Below, one piece after another: positions 38,624 to 50,047 of a DNA stretch of 64,000 bases. Under the pieces are notes generated by a model. The model had not been told where the DNA came from. It worked only from the letters and a program-made list of their open reading frames with translations, and searched no databases. Positions within the stretch are counted from its first letter, which is position 1. Each line of letters starts with the position of its first letter. A program made the translations under genes and the position numbers. The DNA comes from Epiperipatus broadwayi (lineage: Eukaryota; Onychophora; Udeonychophora; Euonychophora; Peripatidae): positions 9,386,682 through 9,450,681 of the forward strand of contig JAQFVV010012398.1 of assembly GCA_028023455.1 (NCBI GenBank). Reading direction: 5' to 3'.

Positions 38624-39682
38624 TTGAATGGGGCAGGGAAGAGATTGAGAAGTGGAAAAATGAGAGGTTTAGATGCATGGGCAGCAGAGATGATAATGAA
38701 TTTAGGGCATAGAGCAAAAGCAAAGTTATTATCATGTTTTAATAAAATGGCACAGAAGACAGTTTTTCCGGTTAGTTGGAGTAATACAAGAATAAGATTA
38801 TTATTTAAAGGAAAGGGTAAGGATCATAGAAAGTTAAATAATTATAGACCGATAGTGGTAACATCAGTTTTATATAAAGTTTTCTCAAATATGGTAGCTG
38901 AAAGAGTTGTAAAATAAATGGAAGAGAATAATGTAGTGGGGGAAATGCAAGGAGGTTTTAGGTCAGATAGGCGTATAGTTGATAGTTTGTTTGTAGTTAC
39001 ATAGCTTATGGAGATGAGTAGGAATTCAGGTAGATCATTATATATGAGTTTTATAGATATAGAGAAAGCATATGATAGCATAAATAGAAATAGATTATGG
39101 GCAAGGTTAGCCAATTTGGGAATGGATGAAGCTTTAGTAAATATTATTAAGAAATTATATGAAAATAATTATTATACGTACCAGTTAGGGGATATAGATT
39201 CAGTTAAAGTTAAAAATGGAATGGGATTAAGGCAAGGATGCCCTATGTCACCTATTTTGTTTTTGTTGTTTTTGAGTGAAATGAAGAAAGCAATAGAAAG
39301 ACTAGGAAGAGGGGTAGAGATACCATTAATAGGTGCCAAGGGAGTATATATTTTGTCGGGTCTTTTTTTTGCAGATGATATCTTTTTGTGTGCAGAAAGA
39401 AGAGAAGATATGGAAATTATGTTGAGGACATGTGCAAGGGTGGGTAAAGAGATGGGGATTAAATTTAGTGAAGAAAAATCAAATATAATGATGGTTAATA
39501 CTGGGGAAAGAGAAGATGTAAAATTTTTATTAGGGGATATAAAGTTAAGTGTGGTGGATAGATATAGGTATTTGGGAATCATCTTATGTAATCAGGAAAA
39601 TTGCTTGGATGAATGGGAGAAAAACTTGATAAATGAAGCAAAGAAAGGGTTTGGTAAAGAAACTAACAGTATTTTCATATAA
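38624..39682 (+). pseudogene. LINE-E ORF2 reverse transcriptase region, broken
   Basis: The first part (to 38917) carries LFKGKGKDHRKLNNYRPIVV, the finger motifs around NYRP. After an in-frame TAA (38915-38917) comes MQGGFRSDRR, then a TAG (39001-39003). The frame 39008-39682 contains FIDIEKAYDS (residues 15-24, catalytic Asp 17), LRQGCPMSPILF (74-85), FADDIFLCAE (121-130, catalytic Asp pair 123-124) and RYRYLGIIL. The motif order and catalytic residues are complete, but the two stops upstream and frame changes downstream show it is inactive. Confidence 0.8.
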
Positions 39683-39824
39683 TAAATATGATGTAGCTAG
39701 AATAGTATGGGAGTTGCAGTAGCAGCATTAACACATGGTAATGAAGCATATGGGTTAGTAAAAGAGTTTTAGATTATTTAGAGAAAGTACAAGGGAAGTA
39801 GGAAGACATGCATTAGATGCAGAG

Positions 39825-40420
39825 ATGTGGACAGCAAAGGAGGCAATTCAAGGAGAAATGGGATGGTCAAGTTTTTATATGAGAGATGCAAAAAGTAAAA
39901 TGAAAATGTTTGGTAGGTTGCAGTTTATGGATAGTAAAAGAATAGCAAAAATAGTGTTCAATTGGGTTATTAGTAAAGGGCAGGCAACAAGATGGGTGAG
40001 AAAGGTAATGCAGTATGCGAAAGATTTGGATAAAGAATTTATAGCAATATACTTGTATAAAAGATAGGATGATTGTGTTAGGAGGATTGTTGAGTGTTAT
40101 AGTGGTAAGGAATGGGAGAAAAGAATAGAAGCATTAATAAAAAATAGGGAGTTGGAGAGATGGAGAATTAGTATGGAGGGTAAGAAGAGTTTAAATATAT
40201 ATAGAAGTAAGTGGAATATTGCATGCGAGTTAATTTATGATAATAATAAGGAAAGTAGTTTATTATTTAAGGCTTGAACGGGATCTTTAGCAACAAGAAA
40301 ATATACATGTAAATAGAAAACCATGGATAATTTAGTGTGCAAATTGTGTAAGGAAGGTATAGAAAATATTAGGCACCTGCTGATTGAATGTAAATGCTTG
40401 AAAGCAGAAAGGTTACAGAT
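39825..40420 (+). pseudogene. LINE-E ORF2 C-terminal region with CCHC motif
   Basis: The frame 39825-40067 encodes a basic segment (MWTAKEAIQGEMGWSSF...). After stops the sequence reads CKLCKEGIENIRHLLIEC near 40337-40390, a C-x2-C-x8-H-x4-C zinc motif found near the C terminus of many LINE polymerases. It likely helps bind template RNA or target DNA in active relatives. Confidence 0.65.
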
Positions 40421-40700
40421 AATGAAGTTATGGGAGAATAGACATGAACAAAGTGACTATACAGAAAGTGAGTTATTAGTTTTTATGTTGGGTTTGTGAA
40501 GAGATAAAAGGGGGGTTTAGATATAAAGGCCATAGAGTTAACAAAGATTATGTTGTGAAAATGGAATGGGGCAGAATATGGGAAGACTTAAGAGTGGTGA
40601 ATGGAGAATAAAATGGCTAACAGGTTTATCTGGGCATAATTGCTGAGATATTCTTGACTTCGTTTAAGGAAAAGCCAAAAATACATCAATACATCACATC

Positions 40701-41859
40701 ACAAATATTAGAATTTAATTTAAAAATATTAAGATAATCATTCTTTTTCTCATCAAAAAACGTCATTACTTTGATGTTCTTTTTTATTCTTCTTATGACA
40801 AAAAATATTGATGGATAAGAAGAGAACCTCTCCCTAAGTGATGCTAAATTTAAAATGTAAATTATTAACCTTGCTAAGAAAAAAGAAAATAGCAGCCATT
40901 CCATTATGGTGATTAACAGTAGCAATATCAATGAAGGATCTAAAAAATTTAAATTAGAAAATATTTTTATTTGTTTGTTTTGTTTAAATCTGGCTTGTGG
41001 AAACTGTAGTTCTGGAAAATTTAGATATGGAAAATTATATTTTAAAGTTAATATATATATGAGTGAACTGAATTCTAGGAGTGTAGATGAAGCTTTCCAA
41101 TCACTCAAAATGCTTACTCACAAATGTAATTATTTCTATTATTAACATGGTATAAATAAAGTCGAGTTTAATAAAGCAATTTTCTCAAAAATATTCACCT
41201 TAAATATGACAAATTAATTAAATAAGGAATGTGTCTGCATTAAAACAGCAGTTATGGGTTAGCTTGAAATAAAAAAGAATCCACTATAGTTTTCAGTTAA
41301 TATAATTTTTCTAACTTTTATCTTCCTTCAAAAAAAGAAAGTTAAACTAATAATATGTATTTTATGTAAAAAGTATTTAAATAATTAGTATTTTAATTCA
41401 GGCACTTAATGGAGTAATGGTTAAAGAATCCATCTGGGGTGTACTATCAAACATGAAACTGTTCACATTCTAAGTTAGAATTATTCTTTTAAGTAACTAT
41501 CCTGCAAGCCAATTATTTTACCAATAAATATATATTTAGTTCTTTGTAAAAAATCATTAAAACAAGAATTAAAAAATATACTTTCTTCCTTGGCATTGGA
41601 TTATCTTTGTGACAAATATCTTCTCAATTGCCTTTCTAAGAAGTGGGATGTTGAAGATGTTTATTTCACAAAGGGATATTTAAAGGTAGTTTTATATGAC
41701 TTTTATATTTCAATAACAAAACAAATATAAAAGATTAAAAAATCCCATTATTAATAAATAGAAATGAAATACAGTTTTAGATTTTTTTAAATAATACATT
41801 TTATTTTATATATAATAAAATTTTATAATTTAATGCATATATAAAGAAAAAAAGACATG

Positions 41860-41860
<1 letters not shown>
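40701..41860. other. Intergenic, no gene seen
   Basis: Two overlapping opposed frames near 40686-41145 lack recognisable domains. A TGGAGTAATGGTTAAAGAA segment at 41409 faintly resembles a tRNA D-arm, but no B box follows. Otherwise AT-rich. Confidence 0.45.
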
Positions 41861-41900
<40 letters not shown>

Positions 41901-41938
41901 CTTTATCTTATATATTATATATATATATATATATATAT
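41861..41938. repeat. (AT)n tracts
   Basis: Two (AT)n runs are separated by a TTTCTTTATCTTATATATT spacer. The second run ends exactly where the left LTR of the next element begins. Confidence 0.9.
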
Positions 41939-42551
41939 TGTAATACTAGTAAGATATATACTATAAAACAAACATTTATATGTGTTACATACTGATAATT
42001 TAAAAATAAATGAACAATTTTATTAGATAAAAGACAAATGTAAGAAAAATATATTTAAAAGTACATTTTAAAAAAATATGTTTGCTTTTAGAATAAAACT
42101 GTTTATTAAGAGCAGATTGGGGAAAAGAATTAGGAGAAATAAAAATTTTAATTTACTTTCTCTTTTTTTTATAAATTAAAATAATTAAAAAATAAAATAT
42201 CTAAAAATAAGTAAATGTAAAAGAAATCAGAATAAAATTAAATAGGAAAAGTAAACTTTTGGATGCCATTAAGATTTGTGGCTGATAATAAAATTGAAAC
42301 TAATAATTGAAATAATATTGTAAACTATCTCTTCAATATAAAACCAATGAGATAGTAGATTAATTTAGAAGAGATTACATACAATGAAATGTAAAAATTA
42401 ATTAAAAATAGATTTAAGTTACAATGAAAGTTAAAATGATGATAAGGAAATAATCTGACAGTTAGAATATAAAAGGAGCATTTGCCTATTATTAAAAAAA
42501 TCATTCACATTCTGAGATTTATAGAGATTCATTTAGATATCCTGAGATCCA
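41939..42551 (+). repeat. LTR element A, left LTR
   Basis: It matches 45824-46437 along its length. Shared blocks include GAAAAGAATTAGGAGAAATA, GAGATAGTAGATTAAT and CACATTCTGAGATTTATAGA. It starts TGTAAT and ends TCCA. Confidence 0.7.
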
Positions 42552-43874
42552 GACACTCAAGATTTAAGTGTAGTAGCAAAGCAGTCATTACTGATGTGGA
42601 CAACATTAATACAAAAGCCACAGGATTAGAAACATGCATTGCTAGAAAGCCATAGGAATATTCAAGTGGGCTTCATACCCCAATTCCTTAGAAAAATCAG
42701 CTTTCCTCACCTGGAACCAATGCTTAAGCTATAAAGGAGATGCTTCTGAATACTCTCTTTCCCTCCCATTGTTGAGCTGAAGAAAGAATGAGCTCAGAGT
42801 AAAAGATGAAGGATCAAAAGCCAAACGGTTGAAAATTGACAATGAAAACCAAGGTAAATATATTTTCAATAACTGTCTAGACACTTTATTTTAAATGAAA
42901 TGAACTTTAACAAAGGACTATTATAAATTCAGCCTGAAAGTAATCATTTATATTTTCTTAATATAAAATTTATTATGTTATATTATGTTAACTATGTATG
43001 TAAATGAATAAAAAATAATGTTTGCTTAATTGTTATTTCTTCTATTCTCTCTCTCTCTCTTGTACCTGCATCATCATTAATTTAAGAGTAGAAATATCTA
43101 TATATGTGAAGTAAAATGCACTGAACCCCTTGATTAAAAGTAGGAGTTAGCTTGGGATATTTCAAGTGCTGGATTTGTGGCCTGTTGTTCAAGCATGCCA
43201 GCTATATATAATCTATATAGTTGGATGGCACCAGAGTTTTATCCTCAAAACAAATAAAATGCTTTGGATGGCAGATTTGGTTTCCAGCAGTTGAAGGGTG
43301 CTATAAACAGGAAATATTGTCAAGTGGTGCATTTGTATAACTTTGATCTGGCTATAGGTATTGTTAATGGTTAATCTATCAATGGTATTCTACTCTTCTG
43401 CTTAAAGTTTAGGTCTGCTGCCACAGTGGTTATAGATGAAAAGACAAACACAAAATATAGATAAAGTAAAAACAGTAAATAATAGATGTTAATAAATAAT
43501 AAATAAGTTAATAAGTATTAGAAGATATTACTAAATAACTAATATCTGAATTTAATAAAATAACATCCAGAGAATAAATAATGTTCTGAATATATAAAAA
43601 TAATGTGTCAAGAACAAAGAGCCATAAATGGTCAAGCATAAGCAAAATTATAAAAAAAGTAAGTCTGAAACAAAAAATTGAAATAAATGCTAAGTTGTGT
43701 AAAAGTTTAAATTGGTGAGCAATGTGAGAAGAGAATTAGACCAAGGCAAACAAATTATAATATTAAGAGAATATAATAATTTAAAAATATAAAATAAAAA
43801 ATCTATTAAAGGAGAAAGAAGAAAAAGTCAGATGAAAATTAGAGTAAAGGTAAATAAATCAAATGAAGTAAAAA

Positions 43875-44376
43875 TTGTTTTTGAGAGTAAATTTAATGTG
43901 TACCAGAGTCAAAACAAAAATGGAGGCTCAAAGCAATAAAGTAGAAAAAAGTAATAAAGAAATAGACAAATGCATCAAATGGTATGAGGAAAAGGTAGAG
44001 ATACACAGAAATGCTCAACAAATAAATAGAACAGTTCATACAGATAATGATGATAGCCCAACTAAAAGATAGAAAAATAATAGAAAGTAAGAAAATGGGT
44101 ATAAAGGAGTTAACCGATACATTAGATAAAATTAAAAGTAAACAGGGCAAGAAAATGGAAATAATACAGGGTGAGAATAAAATGGGAATAGAGAGAATAG
44201 ATATAAATAAGTTAACAGAAAGAATAGAAGTAATAGAATTAAATGGCAAGGAAGATAAGGAAAAAATAGAAATTAAGAATGTAAAGATTGACAGTACAGA
44301 ACAGGAAACTGCAAATAAGTATGCACAATTAAATAGCTTGAATACTGTAAATAAACCTGAACCAGAAAATGTCTGA
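43875..44376 (+). pseudogene. LTR element A gag-like charged region
   Basis: Two overlapping frames (43875-44072 and 44047-44376) encode very Lys/Glu/Ile-rich protein such as IKELTDTLDKIKSKQGKKME, predicted as coiled coil. Position, between the left LTR and the rest, fits a gag-like gene, but no zinc knuckle or capsid motif is visible. The composition could also come from purine-rich DNA alone. Functional identity is uncertain. Confidence 0.3.
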
Positions 44377-45061
44377 TTCAGAAATTAAGCCAGAACCAGA
44401 AAATATTTCTGATTCAAACAATAACCTTGGATCTGAAAATAAAGATGGATCAGAAGTAAAATGTAATAAAAAAAAATTTTTAAGGAAGAAAAAATAATAG
44501 GTAAATGGAATTACATTCAAATAGCAAAGACAATAATAGGAAGAAAAAGATAGATAAAATACCAGAAAAGCTGTTTGTAATTAAATTTTACTTACCGTTC
44601 TTAAACCAAAGATGACACTAGAAGCAGAAAATAAAACAGAGTTTAAAATGAAAAAAACTAAAAAACACAAGCAAGAAACAGACAAAAGGAAGAAAAGAAT
44701 CTCTACCATAAAATTAAGTTAAAAGAAAAAAAGAACCATGTGACAAAGGTTATGTGGGTTAGGGTTTATATTAACTGGAAGGATTTTTAAAAAAAGAAAA
44801 AAAAGAGATTTTATTTGTACATGAATTATAAGAGTAATGGAAATAAAGCAAACTAAATAAAATGAAGTGTTTTAGGGCATGAATAATGGAAAGGAAATAG
44901 AGTTAAATAAATAAAATAAAATAAGAATTCTTTTTCTTTTTTTTTTTTAGAATTAAGTTACGTAACTGAAAAAAAAAATTTTTTTTTAATAAAGCCTATA
45001 ATAAATAAAATGAAATCTAAAAATAAATAAATAAAATGTTGCAAAACAATTTTTCAAGTAA

Positions 45062-45500
45062 ATGCAGATTGTGTTTAGGTTGATAAAGTCATGGAGGGGG
45101 AGGTGCAGATAAAGGTTAAGGAAGATGTGTTAATGGTAGTCTGTTATTGTGTGAATGCAGGACCTGTAATGGGCATCAAACAGGGTGTGGAGGTAGTTCT
45201 AAATTTCTAGGATGAGGATCCAGTAGAAAAGGTCCTAAGCCCATCCAACATGCTGGGAGATGTAGTCCCAGTCCATTATCTAAAAAAATGGGCATACTGA
45301 AAAAAGAATTCCAGAATAAGCCACAAATCAGTTTCATTGGAAGGAAAATTCCCAACATAATGTCTGTTGGTTAGTAGAGAAGTACTGGCATTCACAGTAA
45401 TCCCATTTTGTCTAGAATGAAGACCCAGTGGAGAAAGTCCTGGACTCACTTAACCTACTGGAAGATGAATTCCCAGCATGCTGATAAAGTTAAGTTATTG
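45062..45500. repeat. Diverged internal direct repeat in LTR element A
   Basis: Two roughly 180-base segments resemble each other. Near 45205 it reads CTAGGATGAGGATCCAGTAG...AAGGTCCTAAGC...CAACATGCTGGGAGATG. Near 45410 it reads CTAGAATGAAGACCCAGTGG...AAGTCCTGGACT...AACCTACTGGAAGATG. This is the least AT-rich part of the interior and may be old coding sequence. Confidence 0.45.
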
Positions 45501-45823
45501 TTTTACATAAGTCAAATAATAAGCAGATGTGTTCTGCCACTCACAGCATTCAACCTCCCCATACACATCATAAAAATGCATGTCCTGGTGGTCATCAAAT
45601 GTGCCAATCATTGCAGTTAATGTAGGTTACTTCCTGGAGGATAGTGCAGGGTAAGAAAGACTACCTCTATGGTTTGTCATTCTATAGCAATTTGAAACTT
45701 ATTTTATAGAAAAATAGTAAATAAATAAAAATGCAAAATCAAATGGTAAAGCAAAAAATCAAATGTCAGAGCTAAAATGGGTCAAATTGATGCACTTTAC
45801 ATGTCAAACAAGGGAGGGTGTGA

Positions 45824-46437
45824 TGTAATGCTAGAGAACTATATATTATAAAACATACATAAATCTGCATTACATATTGATAATTTAAGAAAAAATGAAC
45901 AAATTTTTTAGATAAAAGAGAAAGGCAAGAAAAATATATTTATAAGTACATTTAAAAAAAATATAATTTTGTCTTTAGAATAACATTAAGAGCAGATGGA
46001 GAAAAGAATTAGGAGAAATACAAATTTAAACTTGTTCTCTCTTCTTTTATAAATTAAACTAATTAAAATAGTAAAATGTTTAAAATAAGTAAATGTAAAA
46101 AAAAATCAGAATAAAATTAAATAGTAAAAGAAAACTTTTGCAATGCCATTAAGATTCCTAGCTGATAATAAAATTTAAACTAATAATTAAAATAATTACA
46201 AACTATGAAAACTCTCTTCGGTATAAAAGTGATGAGATAGTAGATTAATCTAAAAAATAGATTAGATAAAATGAAATTAAAAATGAATTAAAAATAGATT
46301 TAAGTTATGATAAAATTTAAATGATAATAAAAAAATAAACAATGGGAGAGTTAGATGTAAAAGGAGTATTTGCCTATTGTTAAAAAACATTCACATTCTG
46401 AGATTTATAGAGATTCATTCAGACATTCAGAGATCCA
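45824..46437 (+). repeat. LTR element A, right LTR
   Basis: The copy of the left LTR, preceded at once by the polypurine tract AAGGGAGGG and GTGTGA. Confidence 0.7.
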
Positions 46438-46766
46438 AATTATATGTGTATAAACACACACATATATAATACAGGGTTAGGGATATTAAGTTTGATGAGG
46501 GTATTTCCCAAGTAATGCTTAGTTGCAATCATGGAAATATCTAGAGGCTAACTTAAACAAACATGTTTTGATATTTGGCTAGATCTTCAAAGTCCAATAA
46601 GCCTCAAGGGAGCATGGAGAAGGCTAGCAAATAAATAATTTCATGTGCCTTCTGTAATAGAGACACATTCTTGGTTATGCATCCATTATAAAACCATCAA
46701 AGCCCTAAATCCAGCATATTATTTGAACTTTCCCAAACCATCTGTTAAATAATAAAAAAATGTTTG

Positions 46767-47027
46767 TGAAAAAACTGGGACAGGTGTGAAGATTGGTTGT
46801 AAACCATCACTTGCAACACCTCTCTTCTAAACAGAGTTAAAATTTTAAACTGGATTTTAAATTTTAGCACTCACAAGTACATTAAGAATGTATGATTACT
46901 TTGGATTTGGTGAAGGGTTGTGAGTGCTAAAATTTAAAATCCAGTTTAAAATTTTAACTCTGTTTAGGAGAGGGGTGTTGTAAGAGATGGTTTACAACCA
47001 ATCTTCATACCTGTCCCAGTTTTTTCA
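46767..47027. mobile_element. Near-perfect 110-bp inverted repeat hairpin
   Basis: The left arm (46767-46876) and right arm (46918-47027) are inverted copies with only five mismatches in 110 bases, four of them transitions, around a 41-base loop. The arms start TGAAAAAACTGGGACAGG. There is no coding capacity. It may be a fold-back or MITE-type element, or a local inverted duplication. Transcribed in either direction it would form a long double-stranded RNA hairpin. Confidence 0.85.
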
Positions 47028-48000
47028 TAAAGTTTGAATTCAGACCAAGTGGTAGGCAAATAAAATATCCTACATTCCTGCTTATACACATGAAGTATAT
47101 ATGTATATAAACATACATATAAACTAATATGTTTGTCAATTTGTAGAAATTAATTTTTTTTCTCTTCATTTAATATCATTAACTAAAATAATAATTAATT
47201 GACTTATATGACAGACATAATCAAAGGTCAAAATTTAGATGAAGTCAAAATTGTTGCTAAGTGATCGAGTTTTGAATAATGAAGAATAAAAAACAATAAT
47301 AATGTTTTATATATATTTTTTGATTAAGTTGTAACAATAGATTTTAGCTAGCATGAGAAAAACAATCTAGCATTTTCTTCACTTGTGGTCTAACAGTAGA
47401 ACTATCAGCACATAAAAAAGTCTTTTTGTAAAAAAAGAAAGAAAATATTCAGCATTTAAAAAAAACAGTAAGAATATGTATTATAAAATTTAATGTCATT
47501 ATTTTAAAACTAATAACAAAATCTTTATAATTTGGATAGAAGGAAACTGGAAATTTAAACTTCAATTTATAATTAGCAGGAATGAACTAATGACTTAATT
47601 TATTCTGCAAGTTTGAAATCGTTGTTTTGGAAATAAGAAAAAAAGAACATGAAAATACTAGAAATTGTTTTTTAAGCCATTTTCATATATCTATTGAAGC
47701 CACAATATAATTAATAATGATTGATAAAATAGTCATTACACTGTGTATGGGGTAAAAAACCAATACTATAGGCATTTCCAAAGCTAGCTTCTATGTCATT
47801 ATAAAGTTATCCATCAAAATGTTTATTTACAAAACACTGGTGAACATCAATCTTCAATGGATTTATATATGTTCAGAAGAAATAATTTGTATGTGTTGGT
47901 TTTTAACCAAGTAGAATGAAAGATATAAATATTAACAGAGTGATGAACAGGAATGTTATGCATGGAGATTGATATTTAAGTTTATAAACTCATAACTGTA
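47028..48000. other. Intergenic, no gene seen
   Basis: AT-rich, with dense stops and short A and T runs. No order recognised. Confidence 0.5.
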
Positions 48001-48130
48001 GTCAAAATGCTTGTTTTCCTTAGGATATATATATATGATTTATATGATTTTCCTATTTTTTTTGTTTTTTATTATTTCTATTTGAATTTTTCATATATTA
48101 TAATTTTTTTATTGTGTATTCAAGATTCAT

Positions 48131-48342
48131 TTTCAAATTCGATCACCTGCAATTTAAAAGTGGGAGCAGTTAATGGATATGTAACATATGTTGATGTATT
48201 TAAAAAAAGAAATCATAGAAAATTAATATGTATAATTTTTAATAAAAGTAAATTTAGAGATTCCTCTGGAAATTCAACATTGATCCATCAAGGCGACCTC
48301 AAGCAAGGTTTTTATATATTTAACATTGAGGGCAAACTTTAG
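48131..48342 (+). CDS. Candidate exon or orphan coding fragment, unrecognised
   Basis: About 70 codons after a possible splice acceptor (TTGTGTATTCAAG, ending 48123) read SITCNLKVGAVNGYVTYVDV, then a basic stretch, then GNSTLIHQGDLKQGFYIFNI, ending at TAG 48340-48342. An AATAAA lies near 48400. The residue mix is much less biased than chance frames here, so it may be a terminal exon or a piece of transposon protein. Upstream codons from 48007 are T-rich and hydrophobic and look like intron. I recognise no family. Confidence 0.3.
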
Positions 48343-48642
48343 AACAAACAAAACTATATTAATTACTAATAAGTTTTAAATATCTAATTAATCAACTTGA
48401 ATAAATGGTCTTTTACTTATCTTTTATTAATCTTACTATGACTTACATACACATATAGATGTGAGTAAGACTGTATATAATTTAAAAAAAAAAAGTTATC
48501 AATATATTTACTCCAACTAGAAATATCATTTTAATAAGCATATTAATGGGGTAGAGTTAGAATTACTAAACTCTTTTCTTTTTGTTTTATTTATATATAT
48601 ATATTATAACATTTTCCTTCTTTGCTAGAGCTCTATACGCAT

Positions 48643-48910
48643 TATAAAATGCGCGAGTTGATCAAGTTATATCAAAAAGAAGAAAGTTGTATTTCTATTT
48701 CTAAAAACATAACTATATTTCCTGATCAATTCAGCCTAGAATTGTTAAGAATTGTGCTATTGATGAAATCAGCTTTTAATTTACTTGATCTGGGCACCAG
48801 GATTCCTGTAAGAATCCTCTGAAATCTGTCACCAGCATGTCTCAAAAGTTAAAAAGAAAAAATGCTTTTAAAGAATTGGTATTAGATTTTACCGTAATGA
48901 AAATTATTTT
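48643..48910 (+). pseudogene. Tc1/mariner-like transposase N-terminal scrap
   Basis: MRELIKLYQKEESCISISKN (about 48649-48708) fits the first helix-turn-helix of Tc1/mariner transposases (xRxxIxxLYxxGxSxxxIxK). Further on, in another frame, SSEICHQHVSKVKKK, then NAFKELVLDF (about 48862-48891), parallels the second DNA-binding region that precedes the catalytic core. No DDE residues or terminal repeats are found. At least two frameshifts. A 3' splice-site-like TTCCTTCTTTGCTAG sits just upstream, so a host exon is the alternative. Confidence 0.4.
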
Positions 48911-49239
48911 TCAAAATATATTATTTTTCCTGGAACTTATTCATAACATATTGGCAAAGGTAAATTACATTTTTAAATCTTACTAAACTAATAATAAATT
49001 TAATAATAACCACTAATAAATGTTATTAATAACGTACAAATGAAAATTGCTATTAGAAATATTTTTATTCTAACAGATTAAAAATCTGTTTAAGTTAAAT
49101 TGTTAATTAAATAAACTGGAGAGAACACACACTAATCCAAATATGAATACATTAATAAAATAAAGTAATTAAAACAATTAATTAAAGTTCTTGATAAATA
49201 AGAATCTCTTGATCACTAAAATTAAAGCCCATATCGGGG

Positions 49240-49740
49240 TTCTATTATACGTATATTTTTAAGAAAGATTGGTCGACAATTTAGTCACAATCAGGAATAA
49301 TAAAGTCATAGCTTACCAGTAAATTTAGTTAGAAGGTAGTAGTAGATAACTATGCATAGTTTTTTTAATTAGAATAAGCTTGGTCATTGGTTATTAGTTG
49401 TTGATCTTGTAGTCTATTCTGAAGGCTAGTCACAGAAGCTTTCTAGTGTCCATCTTGTTAAGGATGTTAGCTAAAGCCCCGGTCTACTTCTGCATGAAGG
49501 ATTATTTCATCGTGAAGTGGTCTTGGATTTAATAATCCAAAACCAGCCAAATGAAAAAATAGAAAAACAAGACGTTCGTCAAACTGGTCTCTGCCTTTTT
49601 ATACTAGAGGCCAAGATTTCAGACTTCTGCACATCCTTTTGTTTATCAAAAAAATATACGCTGATAATTAATCTGGTAATTCCTTGTAAAATTTACGTTA
49701 CAAAGTTCTCTTTTTTTCGCAAATCTTTCGGCCATCTTTA
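49240..49740 (-). promoter_or_regulatory. CpG-enriched, TATA-containing segment (solo-LTR-like)
   Basis: About ten CpGs in 500 bases contrast with depleted surroundings. On the minus strand TATAAAAAGGC (49593-49603) is followed about 25-30 bases on by GTTTGACGAACGTC, a typical core-promoter layout. An AATAAAG-like word would lie downstream near 49300. This arrangement fits a solo LTR or another transposon promoter on the minus strand. I could not identify the ends. A host promoter is possible. Confidence 0.35.
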
Positions 49741-50005
49741 ATTAGCCATAATATTTTTCTTTAGCTTATCTTTTTACTTTTTGAATTCTTTTACTTTATC
49801 AGGATTAGTAATCTGCATGTCTTTTGTTCTCTCCAATTTTAACTTTTATTTCCAATTACATAAAAAAAATACGAAAGAACAATTTAATTTTCATTGTATG
49901 TTTTTTTAAACAAAATAAATTATACTCAAAAAAAATCTAAATCTACTTTTATTTTTTAGCTTTTACCAAATGCCAATATATTTGTATCATATACAAATAA
50001 ATGGT

Positions 50006-50009
<4 letters not shown>

Positions 50010-50044
<35 letters not shown>
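50010..50044. repeat. (AT)n tract
   Basis: About 17 AT units run directly into the left end of LTR element B. The matching AT tract on the other side (59755-59772) indicates insertion into a microsatellite. Confidence 0.9.

Positions 50045-50047
<3 letters not shown>

Larger units (their letters stand above)
36400..40700 (+). mobile_element. LINE-E: non-LTR retrotransposon with esterase-like ORF1
   Basis: A plus-strand element of about 4.3 kb. It contains ORF1 with an SGNH-like domain (36467-37051), an APE endonuclease (37299-37975), a linker, a reverse transcriptase (38624-39682) and a C-terminal region with a CCHC motif (about 40337-40390). The 3' end lies near ATACATCAATACATCACATC (about 40681-40700). 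Esterase-type ORF1 is typical of CR1-like LINEs. The coding strand is strikingly purine-rich with very little C. Several stops and frameshifts break ORF2. The 5' end is placed only approximately. Confidence 0.8.
41939..46437 (+). mobile_element. LTR element A, non-autonomous, old
   Basis: Two direct repeats (41939-42551 and 45824-46437), each about 613 bases and starting TGTAATRCTAG and ending GAGATCCA, enclose 3.3 kb. A purine tract AAGGGAGGG (45810-45818) lies just before the right repeat, which sets the orientation as plus. No tRNA primer-binding site starting TGG follows the left repeat. The interior has no recognisable reverse transcriptase or integrase. The LTRs are considerably diverged with many indels, so the insertion is old. 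The left flank is an (AT)n tract and the right flank is AATTATAT, so no clean target-site duplication is seen. Confidence 0.65.

Noticed and set aside
37107-39582. Many Ser/Leu/Ile-rich minus-strand frames opposite LINE-E
   Set aside because: The minus strand is pyrimidine-rich and lacks stops for compositional reasons; the motifs are all on the plus strand.
41401-41470. tRNA-like segment TGGAGTAATGGTTAAAGAA
   Set aside because: No B box or paired acceptor arm follows.
43893-44249. Hydrophobic 118-codon minus-strand frame resembling a membrane protein
   Set aside because: It is the complement of a Lys/Glu-rich purine tract, which always yields Phe/Leu/Ile/Ser codons on the opposite strand.
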